This document shows positions 33,378 to 41,963 of a stretch of 64,000 nt of DNA, in pieces (positions within the stretch are counted from its first letter, which is position 1; the number at the start of each line of letters is the position of its first letter). This DNA is from Flavobacterium kayseriense (lineage in GTDB: Bacteria > Bacteroidota > Bacteroidia > Flavobacteriales > Flavobacteriaceae): assembly GCF_014305095.1 (NCBI RefSeq), contig NZ_JACRUI010000002.1, forward strand, positions 402,184-466,183, in the 5' to 3' direction. Both the position numbers and the translations under genes were made by a program. The notes beneath the pieces were generated by a model that saw only the letters and a program-made list of their open reading frames with translations, did not search any database and was not told where the DNA came from.

Positions 33378-35573
33378 TTAATTAGCTACTTCGCTAATAA
33401 ATTTAATACGCATGAATCGCAATTCATCAATATCGTAATCTCCTTCAAATTCTTTTAATGCATCTTCAATTTTATCAGTCGCAGACTCCATAAAATAGTC
33501 ATGAATTTCTTCTTGTTGGTCATCGTCGAGCATATCATCAACCCAGTACTTTATATTAAGTTTTGTACCTGAATATACTATTTGCTCCATCTCTTTAATA
33601 AGAGCATCCATTGTAAGTCCTTTTGCTTTTGCAATATCATCAAGAGATAACTTGCGATCGATATTTTGAATAATGTAAAGTTTATTGACTGAGTTTGTTC
33701 CTGTAGATTTCACCACAAGATCATCAGGTCTAAAAATATCGTTCTCCTCTACATATTTACTAATGAGTGCAATGAATTCTGCACCATATTTTTTTGCTTT
33801 TCCTTCTCCAACTCCGTGTATATTGATTAATTCAATTTGGGAAATAGGATATTTTAAAGCCATATCTTCTAGCGAAGGTTCTTGAAAAACGACGAATGGT
33901 GGCACACCTAGTTTTTTAGCAACTTTTTTGCGCAAATCACGAAGCATATCCATCAAAACCTCATCTACTGCACCTGTAGACTTAGCAGCTGTCACAATCG
34001 CTTCATCACCTATTTCATTGTATTCATGATCCTCAGACATCATAAAGGAGGATGGATTTTCGATAAAATCAAGTCCCTTTTTGGTGATTTTTACAATACC
34101 GTAGGTTTCTATGTCCTTAGATAAAAAACCCGAAACTAGCACTTGCCTAAGCAATGCCATCCAATATTTTTCATCATGACTTGCACCACAACCAAAAAAT
34201 GATTGAACATCTGTTCTATGCGCTTTAATCACAGCGTTAACTCTTCCTATCAGTGTAAAAACAATTTCTTTTGATTTATAGATATGTTTAGTATCACGTA
34301 CCACTTTTAGCAATTGCACAACCTGATCCTGTGCTTCTATTTTAGTTTTTGGATTACGAACATTGTCATCCATGTCTGCACCGTCGCCATTTTCGCCATC
34401 AAATTCTTCTCCAAAGTAGTGGAGTAAAAACTTTCTTCTAGACATTGACGTTTCTGCGTAAGCAACTACCTCTTGCAATAAAGCAAAACCTATTTCTTGC
34501 TCAGCAACAGGTTTTCCTGACATAAACTTCTCTAGCTTTTCTACATCTTTATAGGAATAGTAGGCTAGGCAATGTCCTTCTCCACCATCACGACCAGCGC
34601 GACCTGTTTCTTGATAATAACTTTCGAGCGATTTTGGTATATCATGATGTATCACAAAACGAACATCGGGCTTGTCAATTCCCATTCCAAACGCAATCGT
34701 GGCAACAACAACCTCAACATCTTCCATCAAAAACATGTCTTGGTGTTTAGCTCGCGTTTTAGCATCTAGACCGGCATGATACGGCACAGCGCTAATACCG
34801 TTTACCTGTAAAACTTCGGCAACAGCCTCTACTTTTTTACGGCTTAAACAGTAGATAATACCAGATTTCCCTTTGTGCTGTTTGATAAAACGAATGATAT
34901 CCGACTCTATATTTTTTGTCTTTGTACGAACTTCATAATACAAATTAGGTCTATTGAACGAAGCCTTAAATGTTTTAGCATTTACCATATCCAAATTCTT
35001 CAAGATATCCTCTTGTACTTTTGGAGTTGCAGTTGCAGTAAGCCCTATAATGGGTATATCACCCAATTGCTTTATAATATTTTTTAAATTCCTGTATTCT
35101 GGTCTAAAATCGTGTCCCCACTCTGAAATACAGTGCGCTTCATCTATAGCAACAAAAGAGATGGTAACATTTTTTAAAAACTGAACATTTTCCTCTTTGG
35201 TTAAGGATTCTGGAGCCACATATAGCAACTTAGTCAAACCTGAGGTTATGTCTTTTTTAACTTGAGTAATTTCCGTTTTTGTGAGAGAGGAGTTCAATAC
35301 ATGTGCAACACCGTTCTCTGAAGACAAACTTCTAATGGCATCAACCTGGTTTTTCATTAAAGCAATAAGAGGCGAAACAACGATTGCGGTTCCTTCTTTT
35401 GTTAGAGCTGGTAGCTGATAGCAGAGCGACTTCCCACCGCCTGTTGGCATGATAACAAAAGTATTTTGTCCAGCCAACAAACTTTGGATCACTTGTTCCT
35501 GCAATCCCTTAAATTGGCTAAAGCCAAAATATTTCTTTAATTCTTTATGGATATCAATTTCGTTTGAATTCAT
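33378..35573 (-). CDS. recQ: ATP-dependent DNA helicase RecQ
   Basis: The 731-residue 3'-5' helicase acts in recombinational repair. It has Walker A MPTGGGKSLCYQLPAL, the box AIDEAHCISEWGHDFRPEYR, motif VI with QETGRAGRDG, a RecQ zinc-binding/winged-helix region (residues about 350-510) and an HRDC-like domain (about 530-620, with ISQIELINIHGVGEGKAKKY). The length is usual for Bacteroidota RecQ, with an extra C-terminal helical region. It is divergent from kdsD. Confidence 0.95.
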   Translation of the reverse strand: MNSNEIDIHKELKKYFGFSQFKGLQEQVIQSLLAGQNTFVIMPTGGGKSLCYQLPALTKEGTAIVVSPLIALMKNQVDAIRSLSSENGVAHVLNSSLTKTEITQVKKDITSGLTKLLYVAPESLTKEENVQFLKNVTISFVAIDEAHCISEWGHDFRPEYRNLKNIIKQLGDIPIIGLTATATPKVQEDILKNLDMVNAKTFKASFNRPNLYYEVRTKTKNIESDIIRFIKQHKGKSGIIYCLSRKKVEAVAEVLQVNGISAVPYHAGLDAKTRAKHQDMFLMEDVEVVVATIAFGMGIDKPDVRFVIHHDIPKSLESYYQETGRAGRDGGEGHCLAYYSYKDVEKLEKFMSGKPVAEQEIGFALLQEVVAYAETSMSRRKFLLHYFGEEFDGENGDGADMDDNVRNPKTKIEAQDQVVQLLKVVRDTKHIYKSKEIVFTLIGRVNAVIKAHRTDVQSFFGCGASHDEKYWMALLRQVLVSGFLSKDIETYGIVKITKKGLDFIENPSSFMMSEDHEYNEIGDEAIVTAAKSTGAVDEVLMDMLRDLRKKVAKKLGVPPFVVFQEPSLEDMALKYPISQIELINIHGVGEGKAKKYGAEFIALISKYVEENDIFRPDDLVVKSTGTNSVNKLYIIQNIDRKLSLDDIAKAKGLTMDALIKEMEQIVYSGTKLNIKYWVDDMLDDDQQEEIHDYFMESATDKIEDALKEFEGDYDIDELRFMRIKFISEVAN

Positions 35574-35597
35574 TCTTTATTATAATGGTATTTTGTA

Positions 35598-35605
35598 TAA
35601 ATTTG
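35598..35605 (+). promoter_or_regulatory. -7 element of the kdsD-tatC operon
   Basis: TAAATTTG matches TAnnTTTG. TTT lies 19 bases upstream (35576-35578) where TTG is expected. The leader to the TTG start at 35661 is about 50 bases. Confidence 0.4.
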
Positions 35606-35660
35606 CACCACATAAAGATACTAATTTCTTTCACACACACAAATTTTTAAATATTCTGTT

Positions 35661-36629
35661 TTGATATCAAAAGAAAATATATTGGCATTAGCCAAAAAAA
35701 CCATTTTAACTGAGAGTGAATCAATTATAAAACTGGCCTCTTACTTAGATGAAAGTTTCTACAATGCAACACAGGCAATATTCAATTCTAAAGGTCGATT
35801 AATAGTAACCGGAATTGGAAAAAGCGCAATCATTGGACAAAAAATGGTTGCCACTTTTAACTCGACTGGAACACCATCCATGTTTCTGCATGCAGCTGAA
35901 GCCATTCATGGAGATTTAGGAATGATGCAAAAGGATGATATTATTATTTGCATCTCGAAAAGCGGTAACAGTCCTGAAATAAAAGTATTAGTCCCACTAT
36001 TAAAACGTTTTGAAAACACATTGATCGCCATTACAGGCAACATGACTTCATTTCTTGCAAAAGGAGCTGATCACGTTTTAAATACTACAGTAGACCAAGA
36101 AGCCTGTCCTATCAACCTCGCTCCTACTAGTAGCACCACAGCCCAATTAGTTATGGGAGATGCGCTTGCTGTTTGTTTAATGGAAATACGCAATTTTAAA
36201 CCAGAAGATTTTGCTATTTATCATCCAGGAGGTGCCCTAGGTAAGAAATTACTTTTGCGCGTGCAAGATATGCTCGAACACACGTTAAAACCAATGGTTA
36301 CTCCTGATGCTTCTATTAAAAAGGTTATTTTTGAAATATCTGAAAAAAGATTGGGTGTTACAGCAGTAGTAGAAAATGAGAAAGTAATTGGTATTATAAC
36401 TGACGGCGATATTCGTAGGATGTTAAACGATCGAGAGACTTTCACTGATTTGACCGCTAAAGATATTATGACTAAAAACCCTAAAATGGTTCAATCTACT
36501 GATATGGTTGTAGCTGCATTTAATATTTTAGAAGATCATGCAATCACACAATTAGTAGTAATTGATGAAGCAGGATTATACCAAGGCGTATTGCATTTAC
36601 ACGATATTTTAAAAGAAGGAATACTATAA
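35661..36629 (+). CDS. kdsD: D-arabinose-5-phosphate isomerase (KpsF/GutQ/KdsD family)
   Basis: The 322-residue enzyme converts ribulose 5-phosphate to arabinose 5-phosphate, the precursor of Kdo in lipopolysaccharide. It has a SIS domain (residues about 30-170, with VTGIGKSAIIGQKM and CISKSGNSPEIKVL) and a pair of CBS domains (about 200-322). No in-frame ATG precedes the conserved N-terminus, so the TTG at 35661 is the likely true start. Its stop overlaps the tatC start as TAATG. lptB, encoded 1.3 kb further on, also serves lipopolysaccharide. Confidence 0.93.
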   Translation: MISKENILALAKKTILTESESIIKLASYLDESFYNATQAIFNSKGRLIVTGIGKSAIIGQKMVATFNSTGTPSMFLHAAEAIHGDLGMMQKDDIIICISKSGNSPEIKVLVPLLKRFENTLIAITGNMTSFLAKGADHVLNTTVDQEACPINLAPTSSTTAQLVMGDALAVCLMEIRNFKPEDFAIYHPGGALGKKLLLRVQDMLEHTLKPMVTPDASIKKVIFEISEKRLGVTAVVENEKVIGIITDGDIRRMLNDRETFTDLTAKDIMTKNPKMVQSTDMVVAAFNILEDHAITQLVVIDEAGLYQGVLHLHDILKEGIL

Positions 36630-37444
36630 TGGCAAAAAAGAATATAAACGAAATGTCGTTTTTAGATCATCTTGAAGATTTGAGATGGCTACTCGTAAGA
36701 AGTACTATCGCAATCATTATAATGGGAATCGCAACCTATTTTATAAGCGACTATTTGTTTGATACTATCATTTTCGGACCTACAAGACCCACTTTTATCA
36801 CTTATACTTTTTTTTGTGACCTTTCAAATTACATTGGAATAGGTGATAGTATATGCATTACCGAGATGCCTTTCATTATACAAAACACACAAATGGAGGG
36901 ACAAGTAAACGTATTTATTTGGATCTGTATCCTTGCAGGATTCATACTTAGTTTTCCCTATATATTGTGGGAAATCTGGAAGTTTATTGGACCTGCACTT
37001 TACGAGAAAGAAAAAAAGAATGCAAAAGTCTTTATCTTTTTCTCTTCTATTTTATTCTTTATTGGTGTTTTGTTTGGCTATTTTGTAGTAATCCCGATGT
37101 CAGTAAATTTTGTAGCCACGTTTACGGTTAGTAAGGTGGTTTTAAATCAATTCACACTTGACTCCTATATCGGAATGGTAAAGACATCCGTCCTTGCGAG
37201 CGGCTTGTTTTTTGAACTTCCCATAATTATATTCTTCTTAACAAAACTAGGGCTTGTAACCCCTTCTTTTTTAAGAACCTATCGAAAATACGCTATTGTT
37301 TTGGTGCTTATAGTTGCGGCAATTGTTACGCCGCCAGATGTTGTAAGCCAAACCATAGTAGCGATCCCGATGTTATTAATATACGAAGCAAGTATCTGGA
37401 TTTCAGTATTTGTTTCAAAATCTAAAATAGAACAAAATGGCTGA
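36629..37444 (+). CDS. tatC: Sec-independent protein translocase TatC
   Basis: The 271-residue inner-membrane protein has six hydrophobic segments and the TatC N-terminus MSFLDHLEDLRWLLVRS, which recognises twin-arginine signals. A conserved FILSFPYILWEIWKFIGPAL block follows the second segment. The first periplasmic loop is long compared with proteobacterial TatC. No tatA/B gene is adjacent. Within this window the DUF1501 protein at 9.3 kb is a candidate substrate. Confidence 0.95.
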   Translation: MAKKNINEMSFLDHLEDLRWLLVRSTIAIIIMGIATYFISDYLFDTIIFGPTRPTFITYTFFCDLSNYIGIGDSICITEMPFIIQNTQMEGQVNVFIWICILAGFILSFPYILWEIWKFIGPALYEKEKKNAKVFIFFSSILFFIGVLFGYFVVIPMSVNFVATFTVSKVVLNQFTLDSYIGMVKTSVLASGLFFELPIIIFFLTKLGLVTPSFLRTYRKYAIVLVLIVAAIVTPPDVVSQTIVAIPMLLIYEASIWISVFVSKSKIEQNG

Positions 37445-37790
37445 TATTATTGAAGAATTTAACGAATACCGTTCTAGAATGAACGAAAAACTTTTGGCTG
37501 ACAATAACAAAATCGTCAAAAGAATATTTAACCTAGATACCAATGCCTATGCTGCTGGAGCTTTAGATGTTAAAACTAAGGAACTTTTAGGCTTAGTAGC
37601 ATCAGCTGTTTTACGATGTGATGATTGCGTAAAATACCATTTAGAGACAAGTCACAAAGAAGGTGTCACTAAAGAAGAAATGATGGAAGCTATGGGTATC
37701 GCAACTTTAGTGGGTGGTACAATTGTAGTACCGCACTTGCGTAGAGCTTATGAATTTTGGGAAGCGTTGGATGAGAATGCTACAAAATAA
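37437..37790 (+). CDS. Carboxymuconolactone decarboxylase / AhpD-like protein
   Basis: A 117-residue all-helical protein of the AhpD-like fold with the CXXC-H motif CDDCVKYHLETSHKEGVT and a conserved Glu/Gly-rich helix ending in EAMGIATLVGGTIV. The CXXC suggests thiol redox activity rather than lactone decarboxylation. It overlaps tatC by eight bases and closes the kdsD-tatC operon. Confidence 0.9.
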   Translation: MADIIEEFNEYRSRMNEKLLADNNKIVKRIFNLDTNAYAAGALDVKTKELLGLVASAVLRCDDCVKYHLETSHKEGVTKEEMMEAMGIATLVGGTIVVPHLRRAYEFWEALDENATK

Positions 37791-37865
37791 GCAACTAAAA
37801 AAAGTAACAAAACTGGTACCCACAAAATAATTCAGGAAACTAAATAATTGTTAAGGAATTAAGAT

Positions 37866-37910
37866 GTTCCTTTGTTTATTCGTTAATTTGCTACGCTTAA
37901 ACAAAGGAAC
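37866..37910. repeat. Perfect 13-base inverted repeat between the AhpD-like gene and lptB
   Basis: GTTCCTTTGTTTA (37866-37878) and TAAACAAAGGAAC (37898-37910) are exactly complementary around a 19-base loop. No T tract follows on the plus strand, so it does not look like a normal terminator. It lies 42 bases upstream of the lptB start and could be an operator or a leader hairpin. Confidence 0.7.
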
Positions 37911-37951
37911 GTTTGGCTTTAATATACTTTGAAAAGTTTAAAACAAAAAAG

Positions 37952-38692
37952 ATGATCTTAAGAGCGGAGAATTTAGTAAAAACATACAAAGGACGAAGCG
38001 TCGTAAAAGGCATATCGGTAGAGGTTAATCAGGGAGAAATTGTTGGTTTGCTGGGTCCAAATGGAGCTGGAAAAACAACCTCGTTTTATATGATTGTTGG
38101 ATTAGTTAAACCTAATTCAGGAAACATATATCTTGATGATCTAAATATTACAGATTATCCTATGTACAAACGTGCTCAGCAAGGTATAGGTTATTTAGCG
38201 CAGGAAGCCTCTGTTTTTAGAAAATTAAGTATCGAAGACAACATTTTGAGCGTACTACAATTGACTAAATTGACCAAAGAAGAACAGGTAGCCAAAATGG
38301 AAAGTTTGATTGAAGAGTTTAGCCTTGAGCACATTCGTACCAACCGTGGTGATTTATTATCCGGAGGAGAGCGACGCCGAACAGAAATTGCTCGTTGCCT
38401 AGCAACCGATCCAAAATTCATCCTATTAGATGAGCCATTTGCTGGTGTAGATCCAGTTGCGGTAGAAGATATTCAACGTATTGTAGCCCAACTAAAAAAC
38501 AAAAACATAGGGATCTTGATAACAGACCATAACGTACAAGAAACGCTTGCTATTACAGACAAAACGTATTTGATGTTTGAAGGTGGTATCCTGAAAGCTG
38601 GTATTCCTGAGGAATTAGTAGAGGATGAAATGGTACGTCGTGTTTATCTTGGTCAAAACTTTGAACTTCGCAAGAAAAAACTAGAGTTTTAA
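37952..38692 (+). CDS. lptB: LPS export ABC transporter ATP-binding protein LptB
   Basis: A 246-residue ABC ATPase that powers lipopolysaccharide extraction from the inner membrane with LptFG. Motifs are Walker [21 protein letters not shown], a Q-loop in [16 protein letters not shown], signature [16 protein letters not shown] and Walker [14 protein letters not shown], with the H-loop in [15 protein letters not shown] after the LSGG signature is the LptB form. The frame is open to a TTG at 37913, but the ATG at 37952 gives the standard N-terminus [12 protein letters not shown]. Confidence 0.94.
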   Translation: MILRAENLVKTYKGRSVVKGISVEVNQGEIVGLLGPNGAGKTTSFYMIVGLVKPNSGNIYLDDLNITDYPMYKRAQQGIGYLAQEASVFRKLSIEDNILSVLQLTKLTKEEQVAKMESLIEEFSLEHIRTNRGDLLSGGERRRTEIARCLATDPKFILLDEPFAGVDPVAVEDIQRIVAQLKNKNIGILITDHNVQETLAITDKTYLMFEGGILKAGIPEELVEDEMVRRVYLGQNFELRKKKLEF

Positions 38693-38727
38693 CTACTGTT
38701 CTAAACATCTTTAAACCAAAATCGGAA

Positions 38728-38967
38728 ATGGAAACACCCGAAAAACCATCTAAAGAAACCTTAGAAAAATGGCACAAAGATCCTGATATTTGGAGATGCG
38801 GTATTTTTTATTACAACAAACAAGACAAGAGACTATTACCCCCAAAAAGGCAGGAATGTATGGGATGGACCGTAAATTTTGCTAATACAAAGTCGGTTTT
38901 GTTTTTTGTTGGAATGATGGCCTTTTTCATTTTTGTAACACTCTTCATTGTACTTAAAAAATCATAG
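38728..38967 (+). CDS. DUF5808-like single-span membrane protein
   Basis: A 79-residue protein. The N-terminal 55 residues carry a short conserved domain (WRCGIFYYNKQDKRLLPPKR, then MGWTVNFAN) that matches the DUF5808 pattern, and one C-terminal membrane segment follows. Function unknown. It follows lptB after 35 bases on the same strand and may be cotranscribed with it. In the 155 bases after it I see no clear structure. Confidence 0.75.
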   Translation: METPEKPSKETLEKWHKDPDIWRCGIFYYNKQDKRLLPPKRQECMGWTVNFANTKSVLFFVGMMAFFIFVTLFIVLKKS

Positions 38968-39122
38968 ATTTTCTTGCCTTTTTTCCTTTCGCGTGAGGGA
39001 TAGCAGTGGAAATCCTTTTTAAGGCTTTTTAGCCCAAAAAGATTGAAACGAATAGCCCGACTGAACTGAAACGATAGTGGAAGTTGAGGCACGCCCAAAA
39101 AACAGAACAAACAAAACAAACT

Positions 39123-39980
39123 TTATTCTACGGTTATAAACTGCAATTGCTGAAAATCGCCATTGTAAATATTGACATCTACATTCCCATTGATTCCTGG
39201 CACGGAGCCTTTCTCTGTAAATTGCCAAAAGAGCCAATCCTCTTTCATTTTCTCTCGATAAAAATTATAATTAGCGATCCAAAAAAGGTAATCTGAAAAT
39301 TCTTCTTTCAAAAAATCATCATAATATTTTTCGCCAGTATAAATAATTGGCTTCACTTTATAATGCGACTCTACCGCTTCTAACCAGCGCCTCAACCCTA
39401 TTTTTAAGCGAGCAACCGATTGATTTTCAGGAAGTTTTTCAATGTCTAATACGGGAGGTAAATCTCCTTTGTACAGCCGCACCGTTTTAATATAAAGGGC
39501 AGCCTGCTCTAAGGAATTTTCGTTAGGACGATAGTAGTGATAAGCTCCTCTAATTATCTTTCTATCTTTGGCGCCAAGCCAATTTTCATCAAAAGCTTTA
39601 TCTACACGATCGTTACCCACAGTAGCTCTTACAAAAACAAATTGAATTGGGAATTTTTCCTCGATCGCATTCACTGCAGGCCAATCAATAGCTCCTTGAT
39701 ATTCTGATACATCTATTCCAACCGCTTTGGTTCCTTTATTTTGCAAAACTTGAAAGTTACGTACATCCGAAATACGTTTCGCTTCTTTATCTTGTTTGGC
39801 AATTTTGTTCGATTTAAAACTCAAATAATAAGCCAAACCATTACGATAATGATATCCAGTTGCCAATACAAAACTAACAAACAAGACATAAAGTGAATAC
39901 TTAATCACATTTTGTCGAAAAGAACTTTTTTTGACTGACCGTCTAGCTTGATACTTTCGTTTAACGTTTTGCCTTTTCAT
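39123..39980 (-). CDS. GH25 family lysozyme, membrane-anchored
   Basis: The 285-residue protein has a basic N-terminus and one membrane anchor (residues about 25-45, VLFVSFVLATGYHYR region), then a GH25 muramidase domain. Acidic catalytic residues lie in VGIDVSEYQGAIDW and PPVLDIEKLP, with AYHYYRPNE and a C-terminal WQFTEKGSVPGINGNVDVN block. It cleaves the MurNAc-GlcNAc bond of peptidoglycan and should act in the periplasm, in wall turnover. Its start overlaps pssA by 20 bases. Confidence 0.9.
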   Translation of the reverse strand: MKRQNVKRKYQARRSVKKSSFRQNVIKYSLYVLFVSFVLATGYHYRNGLAYYLSFKSNKIAKQDKEAKRISDVRNFQVLQNKGTKAVGIDVSEYQGAIDWPAVNAIEEKFPIQFVFVRATVGNDRVDKAFDENWLGAKDRKIIRGAYHYYRPNENSLEQAALYIKTVRLYKGDLPPVLDIEKLPENQSVARLKIGLRRWLEAVESHYKVKPIIYTGEKYYDDFLKEEFSDYLFWIANYNFYREKMKEDWLFWQFTEKGSVPGINGNVDVNIYNGDFQQLQFITVE

Positions 39981-40686
39981 CTAAAGAAAATCGATTACTT
40001 ATTATAGACAAAATAACGTAAGAAATAATGATTAAAGGTATCGCCATGTACTGAAGAAATAGTATTAGAGCGACTGAAAAACTTAAAAAAACTATTTGTA
40101 AAGCGTTGTCTTTTAAATTGAATTTTTTAATTTTCAGGGAAAACAAAGGGATCTCGGCATTCAGAATATAAGCACTAAATAAGGTGACAATCAGTAAAAA
40201 CCATTGATTAGTTAAAATCTCTAAAACAATTAATGAATCACTGTAAACAATTACTAAAGGCAAACTCATGATTAGCAAGGTGTTTGCAGGCGTAGGCAAT
40301 CCTACAAATGAATTGGTTTGTCTTATATCAATATTAAAGTTAGCCAAGCGATAACAAGAGCCTAAGGTGATAATAAATCCTAGAAAAGGAACATAAGGAC
40401 TTGATGAAATTTCGTGTTGGCTATTTGACATCAAAAAATACATTACAAAACCCGGTGCGACGCCACTTGTAACCATATCAGCCAAAGAGTCTAACTGTAA
40501 ACCCAAGGGACCAGCCACCTTGAATAATCGCGCAAAAAAGCCATCAAAAAAATCAAAAAATATACCCAAACTAACAAAATAAAAAGCCAATTCGAACTTT
40601 TGCTCAGCAATAAATACAACTGCAATACAGCCGCAAAAAAGGTTAATGAGCGTAATTAAATTAGGTATGTGTTTTTTAATATTCAT
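39961..40686 (-). CDS. pssA: CDP-diacylglycerol-serine O-phosphatidyltransferase
   Basis: A 241-residue inner-membrane enzyme that makes phosphatidylserine, the precursor of phosphatidylethanolamine. The CDP-alcohol phosphatidyltransferase signature DG-x2-AR-x8-G-x3-D-x3-D is intact around residues 47-72 (FDGFFAR, then LQLDSLAD). Several hydrophobic segments follow. The frame is open to a TTG two codons upstream; the ATG at 40686 gives MNIKKHIPNL, the usual start. A TAATTTTG element on the minus strand (40716-40723) lies 30 bases upstream. Confidence 0.92.
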   Translation of the reverse strand: MNIKKHIPNLITLINLFCGCIAVVFIAEQKFELAFYFVSLGIFFDFFDGFFARLFKVAGPLGLQLDSLADMVTSGVAPGFVMYFLMSNSQHEISSSPYVPFLGFIITLGSCYRLANFNIDIRQTNSFVGLPTPANTLLIMSLPLVIVYSDSLIVLEILTNQWFLLIVTLFSAYILNAEIPLFSLKIKKFNLKDNALQIVFLSFSVALILFLQYMAIPLIIISYVILSIISNRFSLDEKAKR

Positions 40687-40826
40687 AGTCAATTAGGATT
40701 TTAAAATCAGAGAAACAAAATTAGCATAATAAGTGAATCATATCCTAGTTTTATCAAAGATTGTTACTCCCTTTTATAGTTTCCCATTTAATTTAAAAAT
40801 CACCTATTAAGCTCATTAAAAAATTA

Positions 40827-40834
40827 TATTTTTG
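40827..40834 (+). promoter_or_regulatory. -7 element of the PorV2-like/Lnb-like gene pair
   Basis: TATTTTTG matches TAnnTTTG. The preferred TTG start at 40880 lies about 45 bases downstream. No TTG at the -33 spacing. Confidence 0.35.
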
Positions 40835-40879
40835 ATAAAAATATAAACTCGTTTGTTACGCTTGATAAATCCGGTTCAA

Positions 40880-41950
40880 TTGAAAAAAAAGTTTGTTCTA
40901 CTATTCCTCCTCCTTACTTGTATTTCTTACGGGCAGACCGCCAGGAAATACTCGAATGAGTTTATGAATATTGGAGTTGATGCTGCTGCATTGGGAATGG
41001 CTAATACCGCAGTAGCCTCTACGAACGATGTAAATTCAGGCTACTGGAATCCAGCAGGTTTGGTGCAGCTAGATGACAATCAAGTCGCCTTAATGCATGC
41101 TAGTTATTTTGCCAATATTGCTCAATACGATTATCTAGCTTATGCCAGTCCTATAGATGATCGATCTGCTTGGGGAATATCGGTAATACGCTTTGGTGTT
41201 GATGACATTTTAAACACAACTGAATTGATTGATAGCGAAGGCAATATTGATTACAATCGCATAAGTCTTTTTTCGACTGCTGACTATGGGTTTACCTTTT
41301 CTTACGCTCGCAAGTTGCCCGTACCCGGCTTTCAATACGGTGTAAATGCAAAAATCATTCGAAGAGTTATAGGAAAATTTGCTGATTCGTGGGGATTTGG
41401 TTTTGATGTGGGTCTACAATTTGAGAAAAACGATTGGAAGTTTGGTCTGATGCTTCGCGATATTACAACTACCTACAATGTTTGGAATATTAATGAAAAA
41501 GAGTACCAAAAAATTGCTGATGCGGTTCCTGGACAAAATCAAGAGCTACCAGAAAGTACTGAAATAACATTACCTAAAGCGCAGCTAGGACTTTCTAAAA
41601 AATTTATTATCCGATATGACTACAGTATAATGGCTGCTGCCAATGCCAATATGCGTTTCACACAAACTAATGACATTATTTCGACAAAATACGTGAGTAT
41701 CGATCCTGCATTAGGATTAGAATTTGGATACACGGACTTGGTTTTTGTTCGAGCAGGTGTGGGTAATTTCCAAAATGTACAGCAACTTGATACTTCCGAA
41801 AAAGTGGGTTTTCAACCCAACGTAGGTTTAGGATTCAAATACAAAGGCATTCAAATTGATTATGCATTAACTGATTTAGGAAATCAAAGCACAGCGTTGT
41901 ACTCTAATATTTTTTCGCTTAAAATAGATTTGGCTCTTTTTAGAAACTGA
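40880..41950 (+). CDS. PorV/PorQ-type outer-membrane protein (type IX sorting system PorV2-like)
   Basis: About 356 residues with a signal peptide (FVLLFLLLTCISYGQ) and an OmpP1/FadL-like barrel. The conserved start NIGVDAAALGMANTAVAS and SGYWNPAGLVQL are the marks of the PorV family, whose members shuttle type IX secretion cargo to the attachment complex. Flavobacteria carry several paralogues; this looks like the one usually called PorV2. Starting at the TTG at 40880 gives a normal signal peptide (M-KKKFVLL); a TTG at 40853 would add nine residues. The next gene follows after 13 bases. Confidence 0.85.
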   Translation: MKKKFVLLFLLLTCISYGQTARKYSNEFMNIGVDAAALGMANTAVASTNDVNSGYWNPAGLVQLDDNQVALMHASYFANIAQYDYLAYASPIDDRSAWGISVIRFGVDDILNTTELIDSEGNIDYNRISLFSTADYGFTFSYARKLPVPGFQYGVNAKIIRRVIGKFADSWGFGFDVGLQFEKNDWKFGLMLRDITTTYNVWNINEKEYQKIADAVPGQNQELPESTEITLPKAQLGLSKKFIIRYDYSIMAAANANMRFTQTNDIISTKYVSIDPALGLEFGYTDLVFVRAGVGNFQNVQQLDTSEKVGFQPNVGLGFKYKGIQIDYALTDLGNQSTALYSNIFSLKIDLALFRN

Positions 41951-41963
41951 TAACAAAAAACAA

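Noticed and set aside
39084..39296. Plus-strand open frame opposite the end of the GH25 gene
   Set aside because: It lies mainly antisense to a conserved lysozyme gene, with no supporting motif or promoter.
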